Positions 6,934-7,827 of a DNA stretch of 7,827 nt are shown one piece after another. The position numbers were made by a program, and so were the translations under genes. The first letter of the stretch is position 1; each line of letters opens with the position of its first letter. Source of the stretch: Sphingomonadales bacterium (GTDB lineage Bacteria > Bacteroidota > Bacteroidia > UBA7662); contig VHBD01000059.1 in the NCBI GenBank assembly GCA_016872125.1, positions 1-7,827 of the forward strand. Reading direction: 5' to 3'. Under the pieces are notes generated by a model. The model saw only the letters and a program-made list of their open reading frames with translations. It did no database searches and was not told the DNA's origin.

Positions 6934-7827
6934 ATGAAAATCACCGATCATATTCAAGCGGCCAACGGCCGAACCCTTTTTTCCTTCGAAATTCTGCCTC
7001 CCCTCAAAGGGCAGGATATCCATGAAATTTACAACGGGATCGCTCCGCTAATGGAGTTTAAGCCTCCGTTCATCGATGTGACCTACCACCGCGAAGAATT
7101 TTTGCTTAAGCCCTTGGCGGACGGTACTTTCCGACGCATTACCACCCGCAAACGTCCGGGGACCGTGGCCATCTGTGCCGCCATCATGAATCGCTTCAAA
7201 GTCGATGCGGTGCCGCACCTCATCTGTGGGGGTTTTAGCAAAGAAGAAACCGAAAATGCCTTGATTGACCTGCATTTTTTGGGCATCGATAATGTCCTGG
7301 TCTTGAGGGGAGATAACCTCAAACACGAGAACAGTTTTGTGCCGCAGCCGGACGGTAACCAAAACGCTTTGGAATTGTTGCAGCAAGTGGTCCGCATGAA
7401 CCAGGGTCGGTACATGGACGATGAATTGGTGAATGCTACGGCGACGGATTTTTGTATTGGAGTCGCCGGCTATCCCGAAAAGCACCATGACGCCCCCAAC
7501 CTCAAATCCGATATTCGTTGGCTCAAACAAAAAGTCAAGGCAGGGGCCACCTTTATCACGACCCAAATGTTCTTTGACAACAAGGCTTACTTTGATTTTG
7601 TAGCCACCTGCCGCAAAGAGGGTATTGATATTCCCATCATTCCGGGCATCAAACCTTTGGCATCGCTCAAGCAAATCACCCTCTTGCCCAAGGTTTTTCA
7701 TATCGATATTCCCGAAGCCTTGGCCGATGCGGTGGAGCAAGCGCCCAACGAACAGGCTGTCAAACAAATTGGGATTGAATGGGCTATCGCTCAATGCCGG
7801 GAGCTCAAAGAGGCGGGGGTCCCGGTG
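6934..7827 (+). CDS. metF: Methylenetetrahydrofolate reductase MetF, C-terminus cut by window edge
   Basis: A flavoprotein that reduces 5,10-methylenetetrahydrofolate to 5-methyltetrahydrofolate, the methyl donor used by MetH. The 298 visible residues remain open at the right edge; family members of this type are about 300-320 residues, so only a short tail is missing. The N-terminal FSFEILPP (16-23) carries the catalytic Glu (Glu19, equivalent to E. coli Glu28). IDVTYH (47-52) follows, then LRGDN (124-128) with the folate-binding Asp127. GVAGYPEKH (176-184), TTQMFFD (209-215) and IPIIPGIKPL (233-242) are family signatures of the TIM-barrel. An extra segment (about 138-167) follows the RGDN motif, as I recall for Bacteroidota MetF. 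The ATG at 6934 is the natural start, nine bases after the metH stop, with no promoter or terminator between. It is therefore very likely translated from the metH transcript and shares its SAM control. A long antisense frame over this gene is a codon shadow. Confidence 0.97.
   Translation, partial: MKITDHIQAANGRTLFSFEILPPLKGQDIHEIYNGIAPLMEFKPPFIDVTYHREEFLLKPLADGTFRRITTRKRPGTVAICAAIMNRFKVDAVPHLICGGFSKEETENALIDLHFLGIDNVLVLRGDNLKHENSFVPQPDGNQNALELLQQVVRMNQGRYMDDELVNATATDFCIGVAGYPEKHHDAPNLKSDIRWLKQKVKAGATFITTQMFFDNKAYFDFVATCRKEGIDIPIIPGIKPLASLKQITLLPKVFHIDIPEALADAVEQAPNEQAVKQIGIEWAIAQCRELKEAGVPV

Noticed and set aside
7048..7794. A 248-codon open frame on the minus strand
   Set aside because: It lies wholly antisense to metF, whose frame carries clear family motifs throughout. 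The antisense translation has no recognisable domain and is a codon-bias shadow.

Overview
The window looks like a chromosomal stretch from a member of the Bacteroidota. Three things suggest this. The DnaJ and MetF proteins have Bacteroidota-style sequences, the genes lack clear Shine-Dalgarno sites, and there is an exact TAnnTTTG-type -7 promoter box (TATCTTTG) ahead of the methionine genes. I cannot resolve family or genus. No mobile element, tRNA, rRNA or CRISPR array is visible, and most of the window is ordinary housekeeping sequence.

Layout. (1) Positions 1-1026, minus strand: the N-terminal 342 residues of a secreted protein with a fungalysin/thermolysin-propeptide-like (FTP) region, running off the left edge. 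(2) 1027-1300: a divergent intergenic region. (3) 1301-3020, plus strand: grpE and dnaJ, the nucleotide-exchange factor and J-domain co-chaperone of DnaK; dnaK itself is not here. (4) 3021-3243: a compact control region holding a Bacteroidota-type promoter box, a complete SAM-I (S-box) riboswitch aptamer, an antiterminator segment and an intrinsic terminator. (5) 3244-6924: metH, a full-length four-module cobalamin-dependent methionine synthase. (6) 6934-7827: metF, methylenetetrahydrofolate reductase, nine bases after metH and cut by the right edge only a little short of its expected C-terminus.

How it works together. MetF makes 5-methyltetrahydrofolate, which MetH uses to methylate homocysteine to methionine, the precursor of S-adenosylmethionine (SAM). 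The riboswitch senses SAM and should terminate transcription before metH-metF when SAM is plentiful. Because no separate terminator follows dnaJ, the same element would also stop read-through from grpE-dnaJ.

Two points deserve a second look. First, DnaJ has only two of the four CxxCxGxG zinc motifs: motifs 1 and 4, which together form zinc centre I, are gone, while motifs 2 and 3 (zinc centre II) are intact. Second, the riboswitch expression platform carries a second copy of the P1 3' strand (GATAAGC) inside the terminator's 5' arm. The 5' end of the aptamer can therefore pair either with itself (P1) or with the terminator, which gives a clear strand-swap antitermination model. The terminator also overlaps the first possible metH start codon.
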